Source: Crotophaga sulcirostris (lineage: Eukaryota > Chordata > Aves > Cuculiformes > Crotophagidae). From it: a DNA stretch of 64,000 nt. The notes beneath the pieces are model-generated. The model was not told the DNA's origin and ran no database searches. It worked only from the letters and a program-made list of their open reading frames with translations. This document shows positions 40,201 through 55,200 of this stretch, in pieces. The stretch is from assembly GCA_013397455.1 (NCBI GenBank), contig VYZB01000146.1:52411-116410 (forward strand), given 5' to 3'. Numbering within the stretch: position 1 is the first letter of the stretch; each line of letters starts with the position of its first letter. A program made the translations under genes and the position numbers.

Positions 40201-43200
40201 ACACTTCTCCATCTTTATCCCTTTTCCCATTTAACAACAAATACCATATGACCTAAAAGGAAACAGATTATAAGCAGTTTCTCATCACCTTTGAAATGGT
40301 CTATATGTACACACTGCAAACTTATGCTAAAGATTTCACTGTAGAGGCTCAAACTATGTTCCCAGATGCCTGCAACTGGATGAGGGGATTGAGTGCTCCC
40401 TCAGCAAGTTTGCAGATGACACCAAGGTAGGCAGGAGTGTTGATCTACTTGAAGGTAGGAAAGCATCACAAGGGGATCAGGACAGGCTGGATCGATGAGC
40501 TGCAGCCAACTATATGGGATTAAACAAGGCTCAGTGCTGTGTTCTGCACTTGAGCCACAACTCCATGTAATGCTACAGACTTAGGGAAGAGTGGCTAGAA
40601 AACTGCCTGGCAGAAAAGGACCTAGGGGTGTTCATTGAGAGCTAGCTGGTAAATTTCTGAGAGAAGAAGAAAAAGTTTGTACTTTTACTTCCCATTTTTC
40701 ATGATGCGTTGGAAAAAAATTGCCAAAGACAAGCATTCTAGGTTTTCAATGAGAAGGCCTATGCATTTAGGCTAAGGCTGAACAGGTTTAAGTAATAGGA
40801 ACGAAATGGTTATTATAGCATAGGATTCTGCTGTGGTTCAGGCAAAATCAAGAATGAGCCCTAAATGGCAATAATGCCTTCCAGAAAGCTTTTGTTCCCA
40901 CTTGGAATAAAGACAATGGAAAAAATTGTGTAGTGAATTGTGTAGTGTCTATTTTGTTTCCAGCCATGAAAAAAAAAAAAAAGCGCATTGGGTTTCATCT
41001 GCCTTCTGATGTGTAGAAGGTCTGCATCATGTTTTCAATGTTTTGTGTTCAGTTAGGTTACAAAAACAAAGACAGAAAATGCAGTACAGTGGTCATGGTA
41101 AAAGGGGATAAAGATGAGGATGATCCACACAGAGAATCGTGACTGCACCTTCATTAATTCCTGATTCGCCTGAACGTCCTGGCTGATACACACTTGTAGG
41201 ATAATCTAGGTTGCAAGGGACTTTCTGAGGCTACTTAGGCCAATCCTCATCTTGTGAGAAATTCTAGCTGGTTTTGAGGAAAGGCACTCAGTTTAAGGCA
41301 ATTTTGGCAACTGGAACATGGCAAGAAAAGAAACTTTTTGCTCAAAGAGAGAAGAGATAAATCACAATCTGGTAGTCCACCAATACTTTGTTTTTAACAA
41401 TTAATTACTTTGCAAATGTTTCATAAGAACCCAATGATTCTAACAAATTATTCAAACAAAGCAGTCACTGTCCCAAGACAGCAGGAGGAAAATTAAGCTG
41501 ACATAAAAGTGTGTACTGAAAAAAAATTAATTGAAGTACGTTTTTCTCTTCAAGATCCTCCAAAAGCTTCCTGATTTTCTGTGCTGTTACAGAAAAACGT
41601 CTCAAAATCAGTACACTGCCTGTAATTTAAAATAGTTACTAATACTGTTCACTATACTGAATTGCCACAACTCAAGAATATTTGTCGAATTGTTTACCTT
41701 ATATTTTATACATATGAGTTATGTATCTTATCTCTAGTTTTACACAATTTTGTAGCTTATGTAGGCTGCTATAGATGCAGTCATTTTTAAAATACATTTT
41801 TTGAGGCTAGAGGATGCTAGAATTACTTTAATTACAATCCTGCATATCAACGACTCATTGAAATTCCACAGTATGTCCATTGTGCATTTGTGAAAAAAAT
41901 TAAAATTCGCACAAATCGGTGAATCTGTGAGAATCCAACCAATGCCGTAGCTTCAAATGAAATAGCTTCATAGTATTTATAGGAATATGTCATTACAGGT
42001 CACTTTTTTTAAAACATGCATATGTACATACCCACACACATACCTGATTTAAAAGCAGTAGCTTCTCTTTCCTCTAATTTTTTTGATTCCATTAACTGAA
42101 GCAAACAACTGCTTTCACATGCATTTTCTGCAGCTACTATCTGTAAAACATGATAGTATTTCCTGTAATTTTTTGAATTAAACAGGAACACTGTGACTTT
42201 CTGAGACATCCAAACTTCAAAGTTTCTATACTAACTGGAGAGATTATATCCAATAATATAGAAATATATTTATTAGCAATCTTCAACAAAGCAGAATTCC
42301 ATTAAACAGCTGCTTACCTTATTTTTGGATGCCTGCGGCCTGCAGCAATAAAGAAAAAAAAGAATAAATTAAACAACTTAGTAGCAACATTCTTCATAAC
42401 AAATTTCACTGAAATCTTAAAGGCCTTTGCTCTGCTCCAATATTAACACTGAACTTTTCTTATGTTAAAAGCATCAGCATGCTAGCATACTTTCAAACAC
42501 AGAACTGTACCATATATGAATACTACCAGAAGACCTATTAGCCCAAACATTGCTCCACCTAATTGAGAAAGCAGTCAAAAGAAAATTTACTGCAATGTAT
42601 CACGCAATCTAAATTCCTGTAAAATGTTATGCTCAGAAGGAACTCCACCAACTTTAAAAATTACCTAAGGACTCAGTACCTACTAGTATTAAAAATACTG
42701 ATCACTATAACAGAGATTGGGGAATGGGAGAACACCAAACAAACCACAAAATATATTTCCCTCTCCACAGACTGTTTACACTTGGACATGTTTTCTGGGT
42801 ACTGTAAGATACAGCAGCTCCCAACTGATTCCACTGGGATTCACAGGTGAGTAAGCACTGCTAACAGTCAGCGTGGACTTTGCAAACTGTGTAGAGATTC
42901 ATGCACAATGTGTTTTATCAAGCACAATCTGTCTTGCAGCCTTTCATACAACAATGAAGATAAAATGTTGAGCATTTTGTTTAAAGCTACTAGAAAAAGA
43001 GAAGTAGGAGATACAAGAGGGAAAAGCACTGATGTTCATGCTAGCTAAGAAAAAGTTTTAAAACTGACTTTTAAATTTTACCATTTAAACTTCAAATAAG
43101 GGACACTCAAAACTATCTTTAAATAACAAACATGCCCCGACATAGCAGTAGACCTTAAATATCAGAAAAAGTTAAATACTTCCAGTTATAAAAGCAAAAT

Positions 43201-46200
43201 GCTCACATTTTCTGAGGTCTGCATGTTATTAATTAAAAATTATAGAAGTATAATTTTAATTAGAAAATAAATTGAGATTAAAGCTCAGGATATGAAACAA
43301 TAAAAGTAAACAGGCTTTTACCTAGAAAGTCTGGAAGAGTAATAATATTAAATGCAGAGAACTAATCATGACAAATGAACACAAGCCTTAATTTTCAACA
43401 AATTGCAGGGTTTCTCAGAACCTGGAATGATGTTACATAACCGAAATTTTGTATTTTAAAGTGAAGCTGCATAGAAAAATTAGTAGGAGAAAGCAGAGTT
43501 ACTCTTAACAAGGTGACAATTTAAGCTACAGTAAGGAGGTGCTGCTAGTTGCAGCATATAAATTGCAACAGAAGTGCATCTTGATCTTTCTGCGGGCTTC
43601 AAGGTCATGTGCAAGGAAATGTAGGCTGAGGAACCCTGCAGGCAATCAGAGTGCAATCTCTTATTAGCAGCAGGCTGTGGGTGTAAACATGCAGCATGTA
43701 AACACGCAGCCACAGTGCTAGAGCTGCCTCTTCCTCACGTGAAAACAGGAGTGTCCTTTCCAGGGGCTCCCTCTCAAACGCTTTCAGACTACAGATAAAC
43801 AATCCCTGCTTGGGATTGTCAACCAGTCAGCCTGGGTGTTTTCAAATTTCTGTATGGTCACCCAGAAGGAAAAAGTGTGGAAGCCAAATCATATTCTCTA
43901 CAAACAACAGGAGTATTTCAGCTTTTGCTACATCCATACTAAATCAATGCAAATAGATTTGAAAGAGTTCTCTCTCCCCATCTGATTGAGAACATCTCCC
44001 CTGTCATAGGTTGGTATTTTCACAGTCTTTGAATGCGGTTTGTTTCCGTATTATCGTTGGTTGATCGTTTTTCAGTGGCAGCTAGTATAATTTTTTCCAT
44101 TGTTCCTTAAATTCAATGTCTAGTAGGTAGGATATTCACCCATGAAATAACAGATGTCCTCCTTCCTGATGGTTACAGTCCCATAAGTATTACTGGCCAG
44201 AAGAGCAACCTAGGCAATGTCCAAAATCTTGTGATACTGTGATATAATGATTCTGGAGGCTGCTGAATGAGACAAAGCAGGTACAAACTAAAATTTCACA
44301 GCTTCTCAGAATACCGCCACATCAGAGAACTAAAGAATCACTGCCTCACAATGTTCATGCAACCTACATGAAATCAACAGCAGACAATGACAATGACTTA
44401 AAGCATTAGGGAACTATCCTCAAATGTGAAAAAAAATGGGAAGAAAATCTTACAGGGTAAATGTGAATGCTGGAGTCTGAGATACTGAGCAATTGCATTT
44501 AAAACCAATAATTAAAACAAAAGATAGACACAACCACCATCATCAGTTCTACAGTTTCTCTCTTCCTAAATTAACACTACTCAGTTTTCACATTTGCTGA
44601 AAATACTTACAAATTAACTCAAACCTCCGTTTCTGGCAAACTAATGATTTGCTGAAAAAAAATCAGATCTAGTTTGTATACATTCCTCAAACCACATTAA
44701 AATACTGAAAATTGATGGTCACAGATACACTTTAGTTACATATTGAAAAGAACCACCAGATTTATAACCAAAATCATTGAAGTCAACAGGATGCAAATGT
44801 TATTTCAATATTGGCTATTTTAAAATATCTGTACTGGCAAGCAGACAACAGCTATGTTAACGTATGAGTATTGGAAAAGTAATAATACATTCTTATACTT
44901 ACTGTTGATGCGAAGAGCAAACTCTAGTAAGGGTTTCCAACTCTTCACCACTCAGTTCTTTAGCTGAATTCCTCAGTGTTGTAACTGGACTTGGAACTGC
45001 TGTTTTCCATTTTCTTTCTAAATTAAATCAAAATAATTTTCACTCCAGGTATTATAAAAGCAGTGTTTGATTAACATAAAACATGTATGTGAAACTAATT
45101 AATGCAGAAATATTGACAACTCTGCTGGGTATGCTCTACAATCTTGTTTCAGACTATGCAAAATAGCATTGTATTTTTTCACAACACACTATTTTCATCA
45201 CATCAGATGCATCAGCCTTAAATAAAAAATAAGCTCGGAACAACTGTGGATCAATCAAAGTCTCAATTAACAGAATAAAGAATGACAAATTATTTGCACC
45301 TGTTTTGTGAAATGTAGGAAGAAATTTAAAGCAGGAATACTTTTCTTGTAACAAGTTCGGAAAAATTCTGATATAAATGTTGCTTTTGCTATGTAGAATT
45401 TTTATATAAAGGTGGAGAAATGTATACTCTGTTCTTTAGAAACACAACCCAAATGTACTCTTTCTTCTACCATATTAGTTTAGCCTGTACTTACCCCACT
45501 GCTCCTGTATGGAAGAAAGATTTGCAAGCAGCTGCTCATGATAGAGACGTTCGAGCTGAATGAACTTCATTGCCTTCTCATCTGAACGGAAGGTTAAAGA
45601 AAAATGCACTCATATATAGACACATTATGATTTATTTATATTTGGCACCATATTTAAAAGGACAATCACAATGTAGCTGAAGTTTTACATAATTGAATCA
45701 AAATGACTGATGGGTAGCATCCAGGTTTCTGTGAGAGTAAGAAAACAATAGCAGACATAAAAAGAGCAAGTAAGAACTAAGTTGAGAAAAGTTCTCTTCT
45801 CACATAATTTTAAGTCCAACAACAGTACTTCTAGAAAAGAAATGAGCAAAATATTATGCTGACAACTCTTACCAGAAAACGAAATATCTTGGAAATGAAA
45901 AGCGAGTCAATTACACAAATACCAGCATGTGTCTCAAGAAATACAATTTTATGTCAATAATCACAACTAACTGAAATTACAGCTCCTTACCACTGATGAG
46001 CTGGAAAGAATATTTAAAAAATTTCTCCAACTTGAACTTTCCAAAAAATACCCTCCCTCTTTTCAACCTTTGCATACAACGCTGTTGAACGGTTTGCCTT
46101 TTGTCTTCCTTCTGAAGATTATGCTTACTTTTCTTCTGTATGAAGAACTCTTTCTCCTTAGCGTTATCAATACATTCACAAAGATACACTGATACATTTT

Positions 46201-49200
46201 GTAATAGTGAGGATAATTCTAGTTCCACCAAGCCCAAGTTGTTACTTTTTCTGTTTAAAGCCATATTTTTTCAGCTACTTGAAATGTAATTCTACAGTAC
46301 AACGACAGAAGTACAGTGGACGATGTTCTTATTAATACAGAAAAAAATATTTTCCATTATTCATGCTAATTGAAATAGAGTAATTATTACAGAAACACAA
46401 CCAGTACTTGTTATTCTCATTAGTCACATGCAACATATACATAGCATGTCTTATAAACAACAATATTAATGGAAAGAATATTCCCTGCCTTCAAGAAAAC
46501 TGTTATTGGAAACAGAATTACAGATCAGAGAGATAGCCTTAGAGGATCACAGCAAGAAACCATGAATTATTGTTAATATGAAGTTCTACACTGGATGAAT
46601 TAAAATGCCTGTCATGGATAATTAATACAGTGCAACATGATCAAGTAAGTTCTTTATTAACCTCAGGAAACTGATGGCTGCAAGTACAGAGGAGATATAC
46701 TTCATAAATATGTATTGTGGTGTTGAATTCCACACATCAGGTATACATTGCATTAAAATATTTCCTTTGATCAGCTTTAAATACAGTGTCCTTCAATTAA
46801 AGCAGCTTCTATGAAAGAGAAACTTGTCTTTCTACTACACTGTTGAACGCATTTTAAATTTACTGTATTTCCCCCTGCAGAGCCATAATTTACTACAGAA
46901 TTTTTCCATGCCTTTAATTCGTAGTGTATATTTGGATTTTGTGATGGAAGTTTTTGAATTAGGATGACCAAGACAGAAGTATATTCTTCTAAGACAGTGA
47001 TGGATACTTTATTCTACACATTGCTTTTACAATATAACAACATTTATTTCTCTGGTTCTGTACTATGGGCTAATATAATTTGTTTTTGAGGATTCCTTTC
47101 CAGGTTTCTTATGTGTTGTTATTTAACCATTATAATTACCTACTGGCTGTATTTTGTTTGTAACAAATTACATAATAAAGAAATAATCTATATGCACAGA
47201 TTTTGTAATTTATGACGCACCTTAGTGCATCATAATATATATGTATATATAATATACCTTAAGGGCTTCTCACGCTTGCCTTTTCTTTTTAGTCTGATCA
47301 TTTCCCTTTAAAAGCAAACAGAGGAAAACCATGTTCACCTTTTCTAAAAAATATATTTTCACTTTAAGATTTCATGATTATTCTCTCACACAATTACTGA
47401 AATTTATCAGAGTATTAGCAGTTCAACTATTATAACTTTTTGGTGAAGCTTATCAGTATTGCCAAGGAACAAGTCAAAATAACCTGGACCATTGAACCAG
47501 CTGTTCCCAGAAGCAATTACACATTGTTTCCTATGACAGTTCCTCAAACTACCTTGACACGATTTTGACTAATTAGCATTTGCAAAAGAACATGTTGCTA
47601 TTGCTTGTAGGTCGCTGATCTCCCTTAGCTCCGTGTGTTTGGTAATATTTATTCTAATCTAGACACTTGTAGTATGGATTCTAATCAACTGTTGTGATAA
47701 TTTTGTTCTTACTACAGCAGTGCCCTATTTGATAAAATAGAATACACACCCTATCTAGATTGGACATACTTCTAGTTACTAACACTCAGAACAAAGTTTA
47801 TCCTATAAAAAAAGAAGTTCTTTGAAAATATTTTCTTATTTCCTTGCTTGTGCACAACTACTGATGATTGTATCAGTACAGCTTTTGGAAGAGGTTTAAT
47901 CACTTAACTCATATTCCAGCTGTCTGATTAAGAAGGACTTGCTAACATATTGTATATTCACTCAAGGGTAAATTATGGCTGTTTGCTTCTTTCTAACCCT
48001 GACCCACAACCTGTGAGTCAACAGTAAAGTATTTGTCTGTTTTATCATGCCAGATTATTTTAACATAGTGTAACGATTTCTACAAGTAAAAGGATACATT
48101 CCTCCTCTTGGAAATAGGTCTCAGCTATCTGCAAATGTTAAAAAAAAAAGAAAAATTAAGATTCTACAATTTTCATGAGAATGGTAAGGATACAATATGA
48201 ACTTTTTATCATAGTTTTAGACATCTGTTTTGCAGGTTCCTGTTCATTTTGGGTAAAACACAAATGCTTAAACTAAATCCATGTATTCTTATTCTAGGAA
48301 AGAAGTTTAAAAAGAATATGAAACAACAGAGAAATACGAAGTCTTCTTACACAAATGGATTTGCCCAAATGTTAATTGGGTTTTATCTTGTTATAACAAC
48401 AAATATTTATTTCACAAACTTCTTTAACGATAATATTTGAAAGTTTTTACGTTACCGAAACACAGTACTTCTGTTCTACTGATACGAGTTGAAGAGTTCA
48501 AATTCTGTTACTGACCACTGCTTCCTTATTTTTGACCAAATTAAGATCACTGCTGAGCTCTCCTGAGCATTACAGTGCATTGTGATAAAATAAAGAAATG
48601 GAGGTTTTCTGACTGATGTAAAAAGAACAATATTTGGAAAAAAGACTAAAAATATTCCCTATCCCAGCATCAGAAGTATATCAACAACCTTCCTGTCTAT
48701 ATCCTATTTAAAATAAATATTACCAATAAATAACTTGAAATTCATGAGATAAACATAAAAAGACTCCAGTTCTTCATTTTTTTTATGTATTACTCCTAAA
48801 CCACCTGCAGAAGCCAGATAAAACCATTTCAGCAGCCTTCTGCCACTTCCTTTCCTGAAGCTGCTCTTCCGTGTTAAAAAGATTTAAAGATCCTCTAGCA
48901 TGTGTCAGTTCACTAAGCCTAACATCTTGATATTTGAAGCTTTTCAAACAGTAGAGCAAGTCACGGAGTTAAGCCAGATGGCAGTTCTTTGATTTGCACT
49001 GTAGTTGTTTTGATATTGAACAAATCGGAGGCTCTTCCTCCTTAGGCTGACGTTTCTAAAACAGAACAATTAAAATCAGATTTGTATCAAGACAGCTCTG
49101 CAAGAGAACCATTGAAAAAAACTCCCCAAAAAAGACAGTTCTTCAAGACTTTTTCTCTTAAATGGATGTTGAGTTAATATAGATAGGTCAAAACAAAGAA

Positions 49201-52200
49201 ATACCAGGGAGGTGACACAAGAAATAAGAACATATTCCCTGTTGCATTTAGAACTCAAAGTGCTAAGGAGATTTAATATACATCTATAAAATACTTGAAC
49301 ACCTAAGTCAGTCTCCAGCACTTCTAGCTTAACAAAATGTGTAAGCTGCCATTAAATGCTGTTCTAACAGCTGCCATCTCAGCCAATGGCTAGGAACTGA
49401 ACAAGGGATCTCTATGCCTAAGCATTCAAGCTGTCTAGCTGCAACATCTTAAAAAAATTCCCCCTGGCTGGGTAATTTTTTAACACCTGTCTTTAACAAA
49501 TTGGTGCAAAAAGGAACAGCAAACATGCGTTCCTCAAGAGTTTATATTCTGAGAAGCTGCGTATTAAGCACCAACACGGACATGCAAAATTAAGAGAAAA
49601 TTATCTTCCAGTATACCAACTTATTTCTATATCAAAGTTACATATTTTAACTGCAGACTTACTGAAACAGATTGACTATCCTCTTCCTAGTGATATTTTT
49701 ACTTTCAACCAGCTATTTCAATGCCAAAATTACAAGCATGGAAGTGGAGGGACTTCCAGAAGAAGAGATGAGATGCCAGGTGGAAAAAACACTTTTTCTA
49801 TTAGGCAAAAAAAAGGTATCAGCTTTGTGTTTGGCCACTGTGTTCCACTCTGTGCCACCCCTACCCCCTCCCAGCATAAAGGATTATTTTTTGGACTAAA
49901 AGGGCAAAGACACCATTGTACTAAACTTCATGCAACTAGTTCCAGAGAAAACAAGTATCCAAAGACAGTCAGCAAATGAGTAGGTTTCTAATCAGAATCA
50001 GAATTTCACTTTGACTCTGAATTGGTGGTGAGGAGTATTATATGAAAAATAGAGCTAATACCTGGAAAGGAAAAGGTGTAACACTGTATAGAAAAGCTAC
50101 TGTGGTAACTGAAACATTTTAATTCCTCCCCGTTGATAAAGAATCTTTGAAATTTGCAATAATAAAAACTTATTTGAGCTTGACAGAAAATTGAGGTGGT
50201 TTTCCTAAACAGCTGAGGAATACTGATGGGTTTGTTTGTAAATGGAATAAAATACAAAAAAATATAAATATTTTGTTCCACAGAACTCTACACTATCACT
50301 GACCTTTGCAAGCACTAACTAATTAATCTTCAGCAACAGCAAATGTTGGCAGTCTTCCTATTTGCCATGCATGGTGTAGCAAGGGCCACGATTGCAAAAT
50401 GTGTCCAGTAATTGTAGGTACACTGACACCTGAACATTCAAGGTTAAGACACCTCGTAACTGATACTCCAATGTCTTCTCTGGGAGCACACAAACATTCA
50501 GAGTCAAAATCTTCGAGGCATATCAATTTAGGCACTCATTTTGAAGGGCTTAACAAGTGGGCACTTTTAAAAAAGTCTAAAGATGATTGCTCAAAAAAGA
50601 CAGTGGCTTGATAGAGGAGTCCAGATTACAAGCTGTGGATTCCTGGCTCTCCATCTTGTTATTAACCACTAGACTACTTTAAGCCCACTACCTCCAAAAG
50701 AGTATTGGTAAGTGACTTCTAACGTTCTTGATTTGCACATTTTGGCTGCTATCCACAGGAGTCTCCTAAAGATTTCTGGAGCTCTGTATCTTTGTTTTAT
50801 ATATAAGTACTTCTTAGATTCCATGACAAGTAATAAACAAAACACGTGAATCCCATTCAAGACAGGAAAATTACACCCTATTTTAATTAAAAGTTAAACC
50901 TTTAATATACCACAGCCTTTAAGTATTTAAAATGGGCTTCCCACTAACAATGCAGATTGTTAATACTCCAGAATATTTGACACAGCTCTTTATTTTACGT
51001 TGAATATTGTCATATAGAATAAAAAGAGAATGTGATAGAGAAGTATTTGCTACACTTGGCATAAAAGAAAGTTACTGGTAGGCTGCACTAGCAATCTGAA
51101 AAAAAGGCTGAAGATGACAGGTTCATTAGCAGGAAAAGGAAAAAAATGTCTTAATAGACTCACTTTACCTGAAAAAATGAATGCTATCTTTAAAAATCTG
51201 GGAAAAAAATAAAGGTTAAGAAGTGTGTTTTGATCCTTGTAAATTCTGTTATCTTTCTTTCAAACACTCCACAACAAATTGCTTGATATTTCTTAGGAAA
51301 AAAGATATGGGGTTTGATTACATGACTGAACCTGCAAATGTAGGTTCTGTTCTCAGTTCTGTCACAGTTCCTGTATGACTTTCAAAAGGCTGTTGCCCTT
51401 AGGGTTTGGCTTCCTCATATAAAAAGCAGCAAACAGATTTCACCTCCATCATGTTCAATGACACTCCTTAATGTCTGTAAAGTGTTTTGAAGTTTTTGCC
51501 CTAACTATGTTGTTTTCCAAAACAGACTTCTGTACTGACACAGAAATGACTACCAAATTTGGCAAAGCTAAAAGAACAAATAGTTAACCCTAATGGTTAA
51601 TGCTAAGTTTCAAATAAACTTAGGAACGATATGGAATATCTTCACTTAAACATAGATTAAGAAAAATAATTAAAATTCTATATCAAATGTAAATTATCTA
51701 TAATTTGCAGTACTAAAGGGAAACTTCTTTCTCAAATATAATTACTGATATATATGAAAGAGAATAAGAATGCAAGAGTGTCATCATAGTCTGGAAGTTT
51801 AAAATACCACAATCATCCAACTTTTTATCTCTCTCTCTATATATAGCCTATATATTAGGCACTATAGCCAAAGTCTTCTAGTCTGTTAGTATGACACAAC
51901 CAAACTATAAATCAATACTGCATCAAGTCCTATCAAAAGATTCATCTTGCATCATAATCTCCAGAAAGAAAAATATACTAGCCAGTTAGTAAAAAAATAC
52001 TGCTTTTCAAATCACATTGTATTTTTGTATTTCCTCTGGTCTTGCAGGTGTGACAACTGTGCTATGAAAGAATATATGCTCTCTTAATATTCATGTATTA
52101 AATTCATGCTAGAAAGAAGTCTGCAACAGCAATAATTTCAGATTTAAAATGTTATTTAGACATCAGTTGTCTTGTATCTATACCAGTGTCTTACAAATCA

Positions 52201-55200
52201 TATTTAAGGAATGTTGAAGAGTGATTCTTCTAAATCTTCCTGCAAAATAGAATTTCATCATTTCAAAAATAAGAAAACCTGTCCTTAAGAGTTGCCCTTA
52301 ACTGCAGAATATACTTTCAAAGCAACTTATAATTTAACGTATATCAGAATACCTTAGAGGAGGTATTTGCCTTGACCATCTGTTATAAATCAAAATACTC
52401 TGTCCAGATATAAATATTGGCATATGCTGAATTAATGCATTTTAAACTAATTACTAAAGGTCTCAAATAAAAACAAAATTGCGTGCAACATCCCAGAATC
52501 AAAGGAAGTACCTGGTGGAGACACAGGGGCAGTATTTTTGAATCCATCTGCTCAACCTCTTCACGGAGCAAAGAGAAAAGGGACTGCAAAGTTTGATTTT
52601 GTTCTTTTTGGTGAAGGTTTTCATTTGCTTCAACAGCACCTTCAGCATGCACAGTATCTGTAATAAGAGTATTCTCCTCCTTGATTGGAGTGGTTCCCAC
52701 TGTATGAACTCCTTTAAAAAGAAGAAATATTTAGGTTAGAATTAAAAAAATATGTCCAGTTGCTTTTTTAGGAAACTTCCAATACAAAAGCTATGAACAA
52801 AACCCCAGTATCTTAAATAACATCCCTGCAGCAAATAAAATATTGGTCTTGTCAAAAGTAGTTGCGATAGGTCTGTATTAGTGCCAGCTCACCAACCTGA
52901 AAAAACACAGTAACATACATCAGGTATTTTTGTACACTTCTAACTGGGACCTGACTTTAACTTGAGGCACTTCCCCCCCAAGTCTAAACTGCCCTATAGA
53001 ATTTATTAATAAAGACCAGGATGACCTAAAATAAAAACAGTTGTGACTGATGTTACAGTTTCAGCTAAAAAAAAAAAAATCAATACTTGGATCCAAGTGG
53101 ACAAACTTCTACATTAAGTCTGAATTGTAACACAGTAGAGGTAGAAAGTAGGGTTATTTGCAATACAGTGTTGCTCAAAAAGGGCAAAAAGAAGGTAAGT
53201 AAGAAGTAAGGAGAATGAGTGCAGAAAACAACTTTCTGGGTTCAAATTCTGTATTTCATTGTTAGAAATGTTGTATTTGTAGAATATTGCTGATCATGAA
53301 TATGACAGTTATCAGGAGTTGTTAAATTAGATTAGGGAAGTGTACAGCAAGCAGTAGTAGTGGGAGATATCAGTTGCCCATATACAGACTGGACCAGTTT
53401 TTCACAAAGATCAGAGAATAAAAACCATAAATGATGGCTTCCTATAACAACAGTTATGAATAACAAGAAAACTACAGTTCACCTCACCAGTTCATGAACA
53501 CTGAATGATACATTTACGTGGATTGAACTTTTAAAAAAATACTCCCATATTTTTTAAAAAATAATTTAGAGAACGTGGCCACTGAAATATGCATCATAAA
53601 CATTTCTAAAATAAAGTCATGATGAGTATGTTATTCTTCCCCAAGTACACCCATTTGCTGAAAATCGTTTAAAAGCAGGACAAATGGGGGGGCTCTGTTT
53701 CAAGTAACCATCACACGTTGACTCTGTTCCTACAGCTGGGGCACTCATCATATTTCAACCCCCCCCTTGTGTTCATCAGAACTGAAACCCTATAGTGATG
53801 ATTCAGGTTTAAGATTTAGGGCTTAAGAAAGGCATTCACTTGTCCACTGAAGCCTCTACTGTTCTATTTTTGGTTATTTTAAACTCTTTATTAAGTAAAC
53901 TATCTGTGTGAGGAGTACTAATAATCTCTGTGGGTGGCTACTTTTACAGGGCTTATTGCCAGACAAAATATTGGTGTAACATAACATTGCTTTTTCAATA
54001 TTAATGCATGCTTCTGCATTTCCAGTATTTATTTGGGCTTGCTGTGGGCCAAAAGCAACAAGAGACATAACTGGATGCGAGATTCAAACCAGGAAGTACT
54101 TTTAGACATGGAATGAAAGCTGTGTTTAAAAATACAGTTTTCTGTTCAACACTTGATCATAAAACCAGAAAAGAGGGTTCACATGTTCTGGCAAGCCTTT
54201 TTTCTCAGAAAAAAAATATGTCACTTCCAACTGCACTTTATTAAGTAGTTAATAATCGCCTGTCATATCAAAACATGAACATCAACTGAAACATGTTCAA
54301 TAGCAACTATCATGAAAAACCTTCATTTTAATACTATTGTGGTACTGCTGTTAACATATACTTTGTAAACCACACATTATTCCCGTCGCTCACTTGGAAT
54401 CAAATTCTGCCCTCAAATTAACTCCCCTGATGCTGAATCCAAGCCTTACAGCCATTCAGGCTATTTCTACCTTGTTCTATTTTAAACACAAGACAGCATT
54501 TGTGCCTTAGCAGTGCTATAACCAATAACTTTTCTTGAAGTGGTAACACTTAGTAATGCTAGCCCATAACACCTTTATGATGAAATAAGATCCCCATTTA
54601 TTTTTTTCTCCATGTTCTTGAAAAGGGCACACAACGCTGCTTTTTCCTGGAATCAGTGTCACTGTCCAAAGCAGGCTTTTTTTTTTTAGTAAAGACTGGT
54701 ATCATATATATTTCTGATATTCTAAGAAGCAAGGATTAAGTTTTATCCACTCTGCAAAGCACTGATATTTAAAAAACATCTTGTTCCATATTAGAATGGA
54801 ACCAAAGCCTTTATGAAAATATATGTGAGAAAACATAGAAGATATCAACTCTCCAATGGCCAGAGCACTCACTAGGAACACAGAAGAGCTACACATTTTT
54901 TAATGTTTCATCTTTTTTTTTCTGTTTTGTCAGTATTGAAAGTATATGAAATTAAGATGCTATTGCCACCTGCCTCAGAATGAGTCAGAGGTGCAAGAAT
55001 GAGGCATTTGCTATCAAATAAAATAATCAAATTAAAACTGTGGATATCATCCTCTGCTTTTAAATTTAATTTTAATTTTCATGTTCATTAGCATTAGCTA
55101 AAGTCACCAGTAATAGAAGTTTCTAGCACAGAAAACATATGGTAATCTCTTCTTTTAAGCATTCTTTGGTACCGGAAAGGTGGTTCAGACTGATTCATTC

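Larger units (their letters stand above)
38158..42043 (-). other. CNST: CNST intron between coding exons 7 and 8
   Basis: A 3886-nt intron with donor GTATGT and acceptor TTGCACTCAG. It holds a CR1 internal fragment at 40379, a short CR1 remnant at 41201 and a poly(A) run at about 40968. Confidence 0.88.
48129..52511 (-). other. CNST: CNST intron between coding exons 2 and 3
   Basis: A 4383-nt intron with donor GTACTT and a T-rich acceptor. It holds a MIR-like remnant (51340) and a CT/TA simple repeat (51828), otherwise unique AT-rich sequence. Confidence 0.87.

Noticed and set aside
44229..44246. CTTGTGATACTGTGATA as a CR1 3' end
   Set aside because: It matches the CR1 terminal motif, but the upstream sequence does not continue into CR1, so it is too short to call.
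45977..46264. 95-codon minus-strand open frame in a CNST intron, ending near a GTAAGG donor-like site, as a cassette exon or nested gene
   Set aside because: The only nearby acceptor-like site (AAACAG near 46249) lacks a pyrimidine tract, and splicing from exon 3 would give an immediate stop. The protein resembles nothing I know, so chance is more likely.
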